64,000 nucleotides of DNA, from assembly GCA_963575745.1 (NCBI GenBank), contig CAUYUJ010017918.1, positions 143,501 through 207,500 of the forward strand. The letters are read 5' to 3'. Shown in pieces: positions 33,405 to 45,661 of the stretch; the first letter of the stretch is position 1, and every line of letters starts with the position of its first letter. Origin of the DNA: Prorocentrum cordatum (taxonomy: Eukaryota; Sar; Dinophyceae; Prorocentrales; Prorocentraceae). A model generated the notes under the pieces. The model was not told the DNA's origin, searched no databases, and saw nothing but the letters and a program-made list of their open reading frames with translations. Position numbers and translations under genes: made by a program.

Positions 33405-33710
33405 CTGATTGAAGTGCGGGGAAGTCTCGAACGAGAGCGCCGTTCCTGAGTTCTGGGGCCTCTCTGGCAAAGGGCTCTCGGGATCCGTGTCCAGGCCTCC
33501 ACCCACTTGCCTGACCTACGTAGAAGTCTCGAGCGAGAGCGTCATCCCCGAGTTCGGGGGCCTTTTGGCCAGCGGCTCTCGGAGCAAATGGGGGGGAGAA
33601 GTATCGAGCAGCGGCCCTCGTCGTTGTGGCTGGGCCTCCGCCAACTTGATTGAGTGGCGAGGAAGTCTCGAACGAGAGCGCCGTTCCTTAGTTCGGGGGC
33701 CTCTGACCGG
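33405..33710 (+). repeat. 28-bp motif cluster, locus 3
   Basis: Three copies of GGAAGTCTCGAACGAGAGCG-type words (about 33,420, 33,530 and 33,660), each followed by CGTTCC or similar, GAGTTC and GGGGGCC. Confidence 0.75.
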
Positions 33711-33754
33711 AGTCCCATCACTTGGCACCTCAGAAGTCTGTTTCGCGCTCCGGG

Positions 33755-34600
33755 TCAGTCATCGTCGTCGTTGTCGCCGTACTTGTCGCCCCATCTCTCC
33801 AAGACCTGCTTGAACCATGCCGGGGCTTCCTCTTCATCTTCATCCTTGTCCTCATCCTCGTCATTGTTCTCCTGCTCGCCCTCCATCTTCATGTCCTCGG
33901 CGTCGCCGTCGGAACCGTTGCCTTCGGAGCCGTTCGCGGGCAATTCCGGGAACTCCGAAACAGGCGGGAACTCGCCGGCTCCCAGTCTTGAAACCGTGGT
34001 TAACATTCTCCTCCTGGCCGATTTCCTCAACTCCATGCATGTCTGTTTCTACGGGGGTTGTTCATCATCTGGATATTTGCGTAACTGCTCTATGTAACTT
34101 TCCTCTTTCATGATAGTGTCGATGCGCTTGTCGAGCTGGGCGAAGTCTGTCAAGTTGGTCCAGAACGATGGGATTTCCATTGACAAGACTCGTTTTTCGA
34201 TGTCTGCCCATTCCGAGGCTCTGAAATTAGAGTCGCCCTGGGCTGCTTGGATCCCGCACTCATGATATTGAACAGCCAACGCGCTGAGCTGATTGTTAAC
34301 AGGTGTTCAAATGTCATGCACCTGCGGATCCAAAGCAGACATTCGTTGCTGGAGGTTGGACTCGAGATCGTCAGCCCTCTTAATCTGATTGTTAACTGAC
34401 GCTCCCATTGCCTGCACCTGTAAGTCCAAAGAAGACAGTATTTGTTGGAGGTTTGACTCGTGAGCGTCAACCTTCTGGATCAGGTCTTTAATCATCGCGA
34501 CAATTGCGTTGCAAGACTGGACCATAGCGACATGTCGCTTTCCTTTGCTGGCTGGCCATCTCGACATCTTTCCCGGATATCCCGCGTTGTCCCTGAGTCC
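33755..34600 (-). pseudogene. ORF1-like coiled-coil protein relic
   Basis: One reading frame runs from about 34,567 to 33,755 with only two in-frame stops (TGA at about 34,309 and TAG at about 34,051) and no frameshift. The N-terminal part is a likely coiled coil, with IKDLIQKVDAHESNLQQILS and then a second similar repeat (VNNQIKRADDLESNLQQ) and a third decayed one (VNNQLSALAVQYHE). Next comes a mixed region (WADIEKRVLSMEIPSFW, LDKRIDTIMKEESYIEQL), then a strongly acidic segment and an APAWFKQVLERWGDKYG tail before the stop. A coiled coil with a charged tail fits an ORF1 or Gag-like protein of a retroelement, but no RNA-binding motif is visible. It could also be a retired cellular gene. Confidence 0.55.
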
Positions 34601-34804
34601 GGATCAAAAGGAGAGAATACTGAGAGCTGTGATCCATCGCAGGGAAGGCTGCAAATGCTTTGCAGCATCAGCTGCGCACACTATGTCTTGACGCTTGAGG
34701 CCTTGAGGCGTCGAGGCGAGAGCGCGCGGAACCGTTTCTGGAGATCAACAATAATTATTCTCGGGAAATGAATATTCAAACACACACAATACTGGTATAC
34801 GGAC

Positions 34805-37800
34805 TGTCTTCTGCATCAGCCAAGGCTGAAACGTCTTGTCTTCAGACTACTTCAGATACCACAGAGATGTGTTCGCATCACGCGCAGACCCAGTTCACTC
34901 GAACACCAGAAAGCATGCAAACATAAAGGCACGACTGAGCAACGCGGCGCAACTTGCATCAGGCCAGTCATGAGTCAACTCGTAATGTAATGCGGCGTTT
35001 TGCTGGCAACGGGACAGCATTTTCGCAGTGAACTTCGAGGAAACACAGGCATCCAACCTTAAAATCAATACAACTATAAATGCGTCGCGCTTCAACCCCG
35101 TGGATGTGAGACTACGGAAGCATCAGCTCCGTCGTGTAACACTGTGTACTCTTTCCAAACACGCTCGCAGATATCACAGACGTGTGAACGAATGATTGAC
35201 AACGCACGCACTTGTTCCTCATCCGCAGTGTCACACCAACAACTAGCAAGCATGAGCGTAGCGAACAGAACTACACACACAAACACGCACACACGCATAC
35301 CCCAACACACACATACACACACACGCACACACGCAAACGCACACGCACACGCACACACTCACACGCAAACGCACAATCGTACCGTGTACGGACTGGCATG
35401 CACTGGCCTCTGCATCAACCAAGGCTGACACATCTCGGCTTCAGACTAATTCAGATACCACAGAGATGTGTTCGCATCACGCGCAAAGACAGTCCACACG
35501 ACAAACTTACAAAATTCAGTGACGCTACTGCTGGCTCAATGATGACAGAATTGATCCATTAAGAGCATTGCTGCTCAACGCGCCGCCACATGCCTCAGCC
35601 CCGTCTTGAAACAAATCGTGCATCGTCTCCTCACATTGACTCGGATGCCTGGAGATATTTGTGCATCATGATGCGGTTTCTGGTTGACAACGGAAGATTG
35701 GTCACGAAGTGGTGCGCTGAAGCAAACGCGAAGACTTACCCAACTCAACAAAAACTACACATGCACAATGAGTTTAACCCCATGGGTGTGGCACTACGAC
35801 TGCATCAAGCCAACACAACGGTTCCCCATACAAATTCTCAGAAATCACACGGACACGGGCGCATACTTTGCAACGCACACCCTCGTTTCTCTTCCGCTGT
35901 GTTGCACCAGCCACTTGTAAGTACGAGCGCGAAGCATACACAACACTCGTATAAGGAATGGCTTCTGCATCAGCCAAGGCTGAAACATCTCGTCTTCAGA
36001 CTAATTCAGATACCACAGAGATGTGTTCGCATCACGCGCAAAGCCAGTCCACACGAAAAACTTACAAAATTCAGTGACGCTACTGGTGGCTCAATGATGA
36101 CAGAATTGATCCATTAAGAGCATTGCTGCTCAACCCGCCGCCACATGCCTCAGCCCCGTCTTGAAACAAATCGTGCATCGTCTCCTCACATTGACTCGGA
36201 TGCCTGGAGATATTTGTGCATCATGTGATGTGGCTTCTGGTTGGCAACGGAAGATTGGTCACGAAGTGGTGCGCTGAAGCAAACGCAAAGACGTACCCAA
36301 CTCAACAAAACTCCACATACACAATGAGTTCAACCCCATGGGTGTGGCACTACGACTGCATCAAGCAAAGCTTGGAAACGTACACAACGGTTCCATACAA
36401 ATTCTCAGAAATCACATGGGTACGGGCGCATACTTTGCACCGCACACCCTCGTTTCTCTTCCGCTGCGTTGCACCAACCACTGTAAGTACGAGCGCGAAG
36501 CATACACAACAACCGTATAAGGAATGGCTTCTGCATCAGCCAAGACTGAAACATCTCGTCTTCAGACTAATTCAGATACCACAGAGATGTGTTCGCATCG
36601 CGCGCAAAGACGGTCCACACGACAAACTTACAAAATTCAGTGACGCTACTGCTGGCCCAATGATGACAGAATTGATCCATTAAGAGCATTGCTGCTCAAC
36701 GCGCCGCCACATGCCTCAGCCCCGTCTTGAAACAAATCGTGCATCGTCTCCTCACATTGACTCGGATGCCTGGAGATATTTGTGCATCATGTGATGTGGC
36801 TTCTGGTTGGCAACGGAAGATTGGTCACGAAGTGGTGCGCTGAAGCAAACGCAAAGACTCACCCAACTCAACAAAACTCCACATACACAATGAGTTTAAC
36901 CCCATGGGTGTGGCACTACGACTGCATCAAGCAAAGCTTGGAAACGTACACAACGGTTTCCCATACAAATTCTCAGAAATCACATGGGTACGGGCGCATA
37001 CTTTGCAACGCACACCCTCGTTTCTCTTCCGCTGTGTTGCACCAACCACTTGTTGTAAGTACGAGCGCGAAGCATACACAACACTCGCATATGGAATGGC
37101 TTCTGCATCGGCCAAGACTGAAACATCTCGTCTTCAGACTAATTCAGATACCACAGAGATGTGTTCGCATCGCGCGCAAAGACGGTCCACACGACAAACT
37201 TACAAAATTCAGTGACGCTACTGCTGGCTCAATGATGACAGAATTGATCCATTAAGAGCATTGCTGCTCAACGCGCCGCCGCATGCCTCAGCCCCGTCTT
37301 GAAACAAATCGTGCATCGTCTCCTCACACTGACTCGGATGCCTGGAGATATTTGTGCATCATCTGATGCGGCTTCTGGTTGACAACGGAAGATTGGTCAC
37401 GAAGTGGTGCGCTGAAGCAAACGCAAAGACTTACCCAACTCAACAAAACTCCACATACACAATGAGTTTAACCCCATGGGTGTGGCACTACGACTGAATC
37501 AGGCTAAGATTGGAAACGTACATAATGGTTCCCCATACAAATTCTCAGGAATCACATGGGTACGGGCGCATACTTTGCAACGCACACCCTCGCTTCTCTT
37601 CCGCTGTGTTGCACCAACCACTTGTAAATACGTTCGCGAAGCATACGCAACACTCGTATAAGAAATGGCTTCTGCATCAGCCAAGGCTGAAACATCTCGT
37701 CTTCAGACTAATTCAGATACCACAGAGATGTGTTCGCATCACGCGCAAAACCGGTCCACACGAAAATCTTAGAAAATTCAGTGGCGCTACTGCTGGCTCA

Positions 37801-39734
37801 ATGATGACAGAATTGATCCATTAAGAGCATTGCTGCTCAACGCGCCGCCGCATGCCTCAGCCCCGTCTTGAAACAAATCGTGCATCGTCTCCTCACATTG
37901 ACTCGGATGCCTGGAGATATTTGTGCATCATCTGATGCGGCTTCTGGTTGACAACGGAAGATTGGTCACGAAGTGGTGCGCTGAAGCAAACGCAAAGACT
38001 TACCCAACTCAACAAAAACTACACATACACAATGAGTTTAACCCCATGGGTGTGGCACTACGACTGCATCAAGCGAAGCTTGGAAACGTACACAACGGTT
38101 CCCCATACAAATTCTCAGAAATCACATGGGTACGGGCGCATACTTTGCAACGCACACCCTCGTTTCTCTTCCGCTGTGTTGCACCAACCACTTGTTGTAA
38201 GTACGAGCGCGAAGCATACACAACACTCGCATATGGAATGGCTTCTGCATCAGCCAAGGCTGGAACATCTCGTCTTCAGACTAATTCAGATACCACAGAG
38301 ATGTGTTCGCATCACGCGCAAAGCCGGTCCACACGAAAAACTTACAAAATTCAGTGACGCTACTGCTGGCTCAATGATGACAGAATTGATCCATTAAGAG
38401 CATTGCTGCTCAGCGCGCCGCCACATGCCTCAGCCCCGTCTTGAAACAAATCGTGCATCGTCTCCTCACATTGACTCGGATGCCTGGAGATATTTGTGCA
38501 TCATCTGATGCGGCTTCTGGTTGACAACGGAAGATTGGTCACGAAGTGGTGCGCTGAAGCAAACGCAAAGACTTACCCAACTCAACAAAAACTACACATA
38601 CGCAATGAGTTTAACCCCATGAGTGTGGCACTACGACTGCATCAAGCTAAGCTTGGAAACGTACAGAATGGCTCCCCATACAAATTCTCAGAAATCACAT
38701 GGGTACGGGCGCATACTTTGCAACGCACACCCTCGTTTCTCTTCCGCTGTGTTCACCCACCACTTGTAAGTACGAGCGCGAAGCATACACAACACTCGCA
38801 TATGGAATGGCTTCTGCATCAGCCAAGGCTGAAACATCTCGTCTTCAGACTAATTCAGATACCACAGAGATGTGTTCGCATCACGCGCAAAGCCGGTCCA
38901 CACGAAAAACTTACAAAATTCAGTGACGCTACTGCTGGCTCAATGATGACAGAATTGATCCATTAAGAGCATTGCTGCTCAACGCGCCGCCACATGCCTC
39001 AGCCCCGTCTTGAAACAAATCGTGCATCGTCTCCTCACATTGACTCGGATGCCTGGAGATATTTGTGCATCATGTGATGTGGCTTTTGGTTGACAACGGA
39101 AGATTGGCCACGAAGTGGTGCGCTGAAGCAAACGCAAAGACTTACCCAACTCAACAACAACTACACATACACAGTGAGTTTAACCCCATGGGTGTGGCAC
39201 TACGACTGCATCAAGCTAAGCTTGGAAACGTACAGAACGGTTCCCCATACAAATTCTCAGGAATCACATGGGTACGGGCGCATACTTTGCAACGCACACC
39301 CTCGTTTCTCTTCCGCTGTGTTGCTCCAACCACTTGTAAGTACGAGCGCGAAGCATACACAACACCCGTATAAGGAATGGCTCCTGCATCAGCCAAGGCT
39401 GAAACATCTCGTCTTCAGACTAATTCATTCAGATACCACAGAGATGTGTTCGCATCACGCGCAAAGCCGGTCCACACGAAAAACTTACAAAATTCAGTGA
39501 CGCTACTGCTGGCTCAATGATGACATAATTGATCCATTAAGAGCATTGCTGCTCAACGCGCCGCCACATGCCTCAGCCCCGTCTTGAAACAAATCGTGCA
39601 TCGTCTCCTCACATTGACTCGGATGCCTGGATATATTTGTGCGTCATGATGCGGCTTCTGGTTGACAACGGAAGATTGGTCACGAAGTGGTGCGCTGAAG
39701 CAAACGCGAAGACTTACCCAACTCAGCAAAAAAA
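34805..39734 (+). repeat. Higher-order satellite, about 570 bp unit, main block
   Basis: Nine A-monomer starts (GCATCAGCCAAGGCTGAAAC) at 34,813, 35,412, 35,967, 36,533, 37,104, 37,673, 38,247, 38,816 and 39,386: spacing 555-599, mostly 566-574. Each unit holds three related but diverged monomers: A (about 180 bp), B (about 211 bp, CAGCCCCGTCTTGAAACAAA), C (about 175 bp, GCATCAAGCTAAGCTTGGAAAC). Units from 36.1 kb on look about 95% alike. Open frames of about 155 codons recur in each unit but switch frame between copies, so they are not coding. Confidence 0.9.
35275..35385 (+). repeat. AC/CACG microsatellite within the satellite
   Basis: CACACACGCACACACGC type repeat replacing part of a C-monomer in the first unit. 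Confidence 0.85.
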
Positions 39735-40106
39735 TACTCCGACGGTAGGACCCCGCATGAGAATCTGTTTAGCTTACCCTTTGCCCTTTCCTCCTCCCCC
39801 TGGCGGACACCCTCTCCTCTCGCCCCCTGCACTGCCCTCTCGTCCCCCTTCTATTTCTCTTCCTCCTCCTCTTTCTCCTCATCCTCCTCCTCCTCCTCTT
39901 TCTTCTCCTCCTCCTCCTCCTCCTCCTCCTCCTCCTCCTCCTCCTCCTCCTCTCGCGCCACCTCCTCCTCGTCGTCGGCCTGCCCCATGCCCCTTCCCTC
40001 CTCATCCCCCTGCCTTTTCTCCATGTGCACCTCCGTTTCCCCCTCGTCGGGGCAAGCAAATCCATTTTCCTCAGCGCCGTCGCCGCCCCGGCCAGCGCCT
40101 CGGGAA

Positions 40107-41165
40107 GCGGGCCCCATAGGGAGGGGGTTCCCGCCTGAGACTTCCTCACAATTCACTCACAGACGAGGTTCACGCTCGGGACTTCCTCCATATTCAATTC
40201 TCAAGAGCCCAAAAGTGACGACAGTTGCACGTTTCGGATGACCCGCTCGGATTCGAACATGAAGTGCGGGCCCCATAGGGAGGGGGCTCCCGCCTGAGAC
40301 TTCCTCACAATTCACTCACAGACGAGGCTCCCGCTCGAGACTTCATCCATATGCAGGTCTCAAGAACCCAAAAGTGACGACAATTGCACGTTTCGGATGA
40401 CCCGCTCGGATTCGAACATGAAGTGCGGGCCCTATAGGGAGGGGGCTCCCGCCTGAGACTTCCTCACAATTCACTCACAGACGATGCTCCCGCTAGAGAC
40501 TTCCTCCATATTCAAGTCTCAAGTCTCAACAGCCCAAAAGTGACAACAATTGCACGTTTCGGATGACCCGCTCGGATTCCAACATGAAGCGCGGGCCCCA
40601 TAGGGAGGGGGCTCCCGCCTGAGACTTCCTCACAATTCACTCACAGACGAGGCTCCCGCTCGAGACCTCCTCCATCTTCAAGTCTCAAGAGCCCAAAAGT
40701 GACGACAGTTGCACGTTTCGGATGACCCGCTCGGATTCCAACATGAAGTGCGGGCCCCATAGGGAGGGGGCTCCCGCCTGAGACTTCCTCACAATTCACT
40801 CACAGACGAGGCTCCCGCTCGACACTTCCTCCATATTCAGGCCTCAAGAGCTCAAAAGTGACAACAATTGCACGTTTCGGATGACCCGCTCGGATTCCAA
40901 CATGAAGTGCGGGCCCCATAGGGAGGGGGCTCCCGCCTGAGACTTCCTCACAATTCACTCACAGACGAGGCTCCCGCTCGAGACTTCCTCCATATTCAGG
41001 TCTCAAGAGCCCAAAAGTGACGACAGTTGCACGTTTCGCATGACCCGCTCGGATTCCAACATGAAGTGTGGGCCCCATAGGGAGGGGGCTCCCGCCTGAG
41101 ACTTCCTCACAATTCACTCACCGACGAGGCTCCCGCTCGAGACTCCCTCCATATTCAGGCCTCAA
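40107..41165 (+). repeat. 159-bp tandem array, 7 copies
   Basis: Unit starts (GCGGGCCCCATAGGGAGGGG) at 40,107, 40,266, 40,425, 40,591, 40,750, 40,909 and 41,068: spacing 159, one of 166. Each unit carries, on the minus strand, two copies of the GAGGAAGTCTC...CGGGAGC motif also clustered at 11.4, 31.8 and 33.5 kb, plus CAATTGCACGTTTCGGATGA on +. Copies are highly alike. Confidence 0.92.
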
Positions 41166-41175
41166 GTCAGCGAGT

Positions 41176-41177
41176 AG

Positions 41178-41226
<49 letters not shown>

Positions 41227-41330
41227 CGTTCGATGCCGATGATGGTGAGTGATCGTGCGATGGTGATGGTAATGCTGATGGTGATGATGATGATGAGTGG
41301 GGAGTGATGGTGATGGTTATGATGATGCGG
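41176..41330 (+). repeat. GAT/GGTGAT microsatellite
   Basis: GATGATGAT run followed by GGTGATG words, then a GGA run to about 41,385. Confidence 0.92.
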
Positions 41331-41440
41331 AGGAGGAAGCACAGAAGAGCAGAGGAGAGGGAGGAGGAGGAGGAGGAGGAGGAGGAGATCCTGCGCGGAG
41401 GGTGTGCAGAGAAAACAAGAACCCCACTTAGGATGTGGGG

Positions 41441-43335
41441 AACTACACATACACAATGAGTTTAACCCCATGGGTGTGGCACTACGACTGCATCAAGCTA
41501 AGCTTGGAAACGTACAGAACGGTTCCCCATACAAATCTCAGAAATCACATGGGTACGGGCGCATACTTTGCAACGCACACCCTCGTTTTTCTTCCGCTGT
41601 GTTGTACCAACCAATTGAAAGTACGAGCGCAAAGCATACACAACACTCGTATAAGGAATGGCTTCTGCATCAGCCAAGGCTGAACCATCTCGTCTTCAGA
41701 CTAATTCAGATACCACAGAGATGTGTTCGCATCACGAGCAAAGCCGGTCCACACGAACACCGTGCAGAATTCAGTGATTAGAGCACTACTGGTGGCTCAA
41801 TGATGAAAGAATTGGTTCAAGGATTAAGAGAATTGCTGCTCAACGCGCCGCTACATGCCTCAGCCCCGTCTTGAAACAAATCGCGCATCGTCTCCTCACA
41901 TTAGCTCGGATGCCTGGAGATATTTGTGCATCATGATGCGGCTTCTGGTTGACAACGGAAGATTTGTCACGAAGTGGTGCGCTGAAACAAATGCAAAGAC
42001 TTACCCAACTCAACAAAAAACTACACATACATCGCAAATGAAATTAACCCCATGGGTGTGGCACTACGACTGCATCAAGCTAAGCTTGGAAACGCACAGA
42101 ACGGTTCCCCACACACATTCTCAGAAATCACAAGGGTATAAATGCATATTTTGCAACGCACACCCTCGTTCCATTTCCGCTGTGTTGCACCAAGCACTTG
42201 TAAGTACGAGCGCGAAGCATACACAACACTCGTATAAGGAATGGCTTCTGCATCAGCCAAGGCTGAAACATCTCGTCTTCAGACTAATTCAGATACCACA
42301 GAGATGTGTTCGCATCACGCGCAAAGCCGGTCCACACGAACACCGTGCAGAATTCAGTGATTAGAGCACTACTGGTGGCTCAATGATGCATCAGCCAAGG
42401 CTGAAACATCTCGTCTTCAGACAAATTCAGACACCACAAAGATGTGTTCGCATCACGCGCAAAGCCGGTCCACACGAAAACCTGGCAACAATCACTGATT
42501 GAGACACTACTGGTGGCTCAATGATGACAGAATTGATCCATGGAGAGCAATGCTGCTCACCGCGCCGCCACATGCCTCAGCCCTGTCTTGAAACAAATCG
42601 TGCATCGTCTCCTCACATTGACTCGGATGCCTGGAGATATGTGTGCATCATTTGACGCGGCTTCTGGTTCACAACGGAAGATTGGTCACGAAGTGGTGCG
42701 CTGAAGCAAACGATAAGACTTACCCAACTCATCAAAACTACACATACATCGCAAATGAAATTAACCCCATGGGTGTGGCACTACGACTGCATCAAGCTAA
42801 GCTTGCAAACGTACAGAACGGTTCCCCACACACATTATCAGAAATCACATGGGTATGGGTGCATACTTTGCAACGCACACCCTCGTTCCACTTCCGCTGT
42901 GTTGCACCAAGCACTTGTAAGTAGGAGCGCGAAGCGCACACAACACTCATATAAGGAATGGCTTCTGCATCAGCCAAGGCTGAAACATCTCGTCTTCAGA
43001 CTAATTCAGATACCACAGAGATGTGTTCGCATCACGCGCAAAGCCGGTCCACACGAAAACCTTGCGAACATCACTGATTAGAACACTACTGGTGGCTCAA
43101 TGATGAAATAATTGATTCAAGGATTAAGAGCAATGCTGCTCACCGCGCCGCCACATGCCTCAGCCCCGTCTTGAAACAAATCGTGCATCGTCTCCTCACA
43201 TTGACTCGGATGCCTGGAGATATGTGTGCATCATTTGACGCGGCTTCTGGTTGACAACGGAAGATTGGTCACGAAGTGGTGCGCTGAAGCAAACGCAAAG
43301 ACTAAGTGGAACTGAAACCAACTACCAATGCTTCG
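41441..43335 (+). repeat. Higher-order satellite, second block
   Basis: A-monomer starts at 41,667, 42,250, 42,388 and 42,967. One unit (42,250-42,388) is shortened to 138 bp, consistent with an internal deletion or unequal exchange. Slightly more diverged than the main block, for example an ACATCGCAAATGAAATTAAC variant near 42,030 and 42,745. Confidence 0.88.
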
Positions 43336-43914
43336 CGCTTGAAGCCCATGAATGTGGCACTACAGCTGCATCAGCCCCAATTTGAAAATGTTGTTCCAGT
43401 TCGGTGTTGCTTCCGCCCCCCGCGACTGTGAGCTTAATGATCGAACTCGAAGAAGAAAGAGAAAGAGGGCCGCGGGCCAGGCAGGCTGCGGGCCAGGCGG
43501 CGGCGGCGGCGGAGGGTAGCCCTCTTACCCTCCCCCCCTTTCCTTCTCCCATGTGCGCTGCTTCGAGAGATTCTTAGTTAGACTGACAAGAAAGAGAGAG
43601 AGAGAGAGAGAGCGAGACAGAGAGAGAAAGAGAAAGAGAGACATAGGGAGAGACAGCGAGTAAAGAGAGAGAGAGAGGTTGGACCCCCCAAGATCTACCT
43701 CAGAAGCGTTGTTCGCGATCCCTCCTTGTCTTCTCTCCCCCACGTGGCCACTTTGATTAGTATCATCTGCCCCTGGCCTTGCGGCAATCACACCAACCCC
43801 ATGTAGTATGCCCGCAAAGCACACACATACACTCACTGATTGGCGTCGCGGCAACGCGCGCGGCGGCGCGGCGCAGGGCATGTCCACGGGTAAGCGAGAG
43901 AAACGCGTAAGACG
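43336..43914. other. No gene; GA microsatellite at 43,590-43,680
   Basis: A decayed C-monomer to about 43,400, then GC-rich DNA, a GAGAGA run with interruptions and unique sequence. Nothing recognised. Confidence 0.6.
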
Positions 43915-44720
43915 CACTATGACTGGCTTCTACATCAGCCAAGGCTGAAACGTCTTGTCTTCAAACTAATACAGATACCACAGGGATGTGTTCGCTTCAC
44001 GCGCAGACGCAATCCCAACACATGTGCACGGATGTGCAATGCGAGACCACATACACCAGCCCCGTCTTGAAACAAGTCGGTTAGCATGTCCTAAACTTGG
44101 CTTGGATGCCTGGATGCATGCATACATACATACATACATATATGAATACATACAGACAGACAGATAGACATACATATACATATATGTATGTATAGGTATA
44201 CACCTGTGAATAGTTGCGTATATCTACGCTGTGCACCACAAACTCAAACTCAAGTTTAATCAGTATGGTTGGTTTCACCACTATCAATATCAGTCGGAAC
44301 GATTATGGCCCTAAATGGAGCACTCCGACAGCATCATCCCCGTGCTGAATCAGTATGGTTGGTTCCCCCACACCTCTTCAAGTACCAAATGGAAGAACTA
44401 CGCATGGAAGAACTACCCCAATCAATTCCGAGATCAACCCTTCTCCAGGCCATCCATGCCAAGCCCGCCCCGGTCAACCCCTCCCGCCCTGGTTAGGGCA
44501 ATCCACGCAAACCCTGATACCAGTGAAATGTGTTCACATTACGCACAGACCCAGTCCACACGAAATCCTGAAATAAAGAAATGCTAAAGCAACTACTGCG
44601 CAACGTGGCAATACATGCATCGCCCCCGCCTTAAAGCTAATAGCAAATTGTATGCTCGCCTCTACTCGGATGACTTGGGATGTGAATGCATCATGCAGCG
44701 TGCCATCCAACCGACAACGG
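43915..44720 (+). repeat. Decayed satellite monomers with CATA microsatellite
   Basis: A- and B-like segments at 43,925-44,115 (CATCAGCCAAGGCTGAAACG, CCCCGTCTTGAAACAAGTCG) and 44,510-44,705 (GAAATGTGTTCACATTACGC, ATGCATCATGCAGCGTG), separated by CATACATA repeats (44,118-44,205) and a local duplication of AATCAGTATGGTTGGTT (44,258 and 44,348). Confidence 0.7.
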
Positions 44721-44854
44721 ACAAACAAATGGAATCAGTGTACCGCAAATCGATGAAACGGGCACTGCCGAAATCACTAGCTGCCTGCCGCGACGTGGCG
44801 GCAACGCCTGCGCCTCATGAGTCGCACGCATCAACGCCTTTTCGCGGATCTTCT

Positions 44855-45010
44855 GACCCGGGTCAATCCAGACCCGGGTCAGTCAGGCCTTGCAGCATCC
44901 TGCAAGGTCCTGCAAGATCCTGCACCCAAACTCGGGTCAATGCGAAGGATCCTGCAAGATCCTGCAGGATCCCTGGCCCTGCAGGATCCTGCAAGATCGG
45001 GCGCTCTGGC
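44855..45010. repeat. Cluster of short palindromes
   Basis: Two copies of the perfect palindrome GACCCGGGTC (44,855-44,864 and 44,871-44,880), then about eight copies of an AGATCCTGC/GGATCCTGC word, several forming GCAGGATCCTGC palindromes. Non-coding. Confidence 0.75.
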
Positions 45011-45139
45011 TGACCCCCGTTTGAATTGACCCCTGTCTCGAGGCTCCCGAAAGAGGTGCGGGGGCGGCTTGGCCGGGGAAGCGGCGAAAGGGGGGGCGGC
45101 AACGCCGCCAAGCCTGCCGCGACGGCGCAAGAGGGCTCC

Positions 45140-45236
45140 TACACGTCCAAGATGCCCCCAAGACTGACTAGGAAGCCCCCCCAAAGGCCCCAAGAGAGCT
45201 CCAAGAGAGGGCCCCGAGAGGCAGCAAGCATCTTGT
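45140..45236 (+). repeat. CCCCAAGAGAGCTCC-type array
   Basis: Short member of the CCAAGAGGCCCC word family. Confidence 0.55.
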
Positions 45237-45470
45237 AGTCCCCTTGGGATTGTTCCATGTGCTTGAAACTTCGCCTTCTCGAGCTTACGACCTCTGCGCC
45301 CACGTGGCGTGACGGCGGCCCGGCCGACGCACCCACCGCACGGAGGCTCGGGAGAGGCGCTGCCTCGAGGGCAGCGGGGGGCAGCGGGCCCTACAGCGCC
45401 CTAGCGCCGCCGCGGCGGGCCGCATGGCCTCTTCGCGCACTTGTGGGTGCCCTGGCGAACCATCGGGAGG

Positions 45471-45661
45471 AACGAAAGGGGGGGATAGCAGCTAGCAACG
45501 GGTAGGGTAGAGAATCACCTCACGTAGCTGATTTTCCAGCGCCTCCCCTCCCGGCGCCGGGAGGGGCCCGTGTATCGAGGAATGGGCCCGGCGGCGGGGC
45601 CGAAACCAGCTGCATGCAGCAGATATCGCAACCCCCCTGTCCCTATCCCCCCCCTTTCGTT
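45471..45661. mobile_element. MITE-like element, 191 bp, with central palindrome
   Basis: Starts AACGAAAGGGGGGGATAG and ends with its inverse (eight C instead of seven). Near its centre is a perfect 22-bp palindrome, 45,545-45,566, built on CCCTCCCGGCG and its inverse. Non-coding; target duplication not evident. Confidence 0.65.

Larger units (their letters stand above)
39735..41440. mobile_element. 1.7-kb block inserted precisely into the satellite
   Basis: The satellite unit breaks after CCCAACTCAGCAAAAAAA (39,734) and resumes with AACTACACATACACAATGAG (41,441), which is what follows the A-run in every other unit: nothing of the unit is lost. The block holds a CCT microsatellite (39,840-39,955), a 159-bp array (40,107-41,165), a GAT microsatellite (41,176-41,330) and a short inverted word CCCCACTTAGGATGTGGGG near its right end. 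No terminal repeats or genes. Confidence 0.65.

Noticed and set aside
35590-39500. Repeated open frames of about 155-175 codons, one per satellite unit
   Set aside because: Different copies are open in different frames after small indels (for example in the TCTCTTCCGCTGTG region), and one copy has a stop at about 37,495; this is stop-poor repeat DNA, not conserved coding.
40107-41165. CRISPR-like regular spacing
   Set aside because: The 159-bp units are repeated in full with no unique spacers; this is a tandem satellite.
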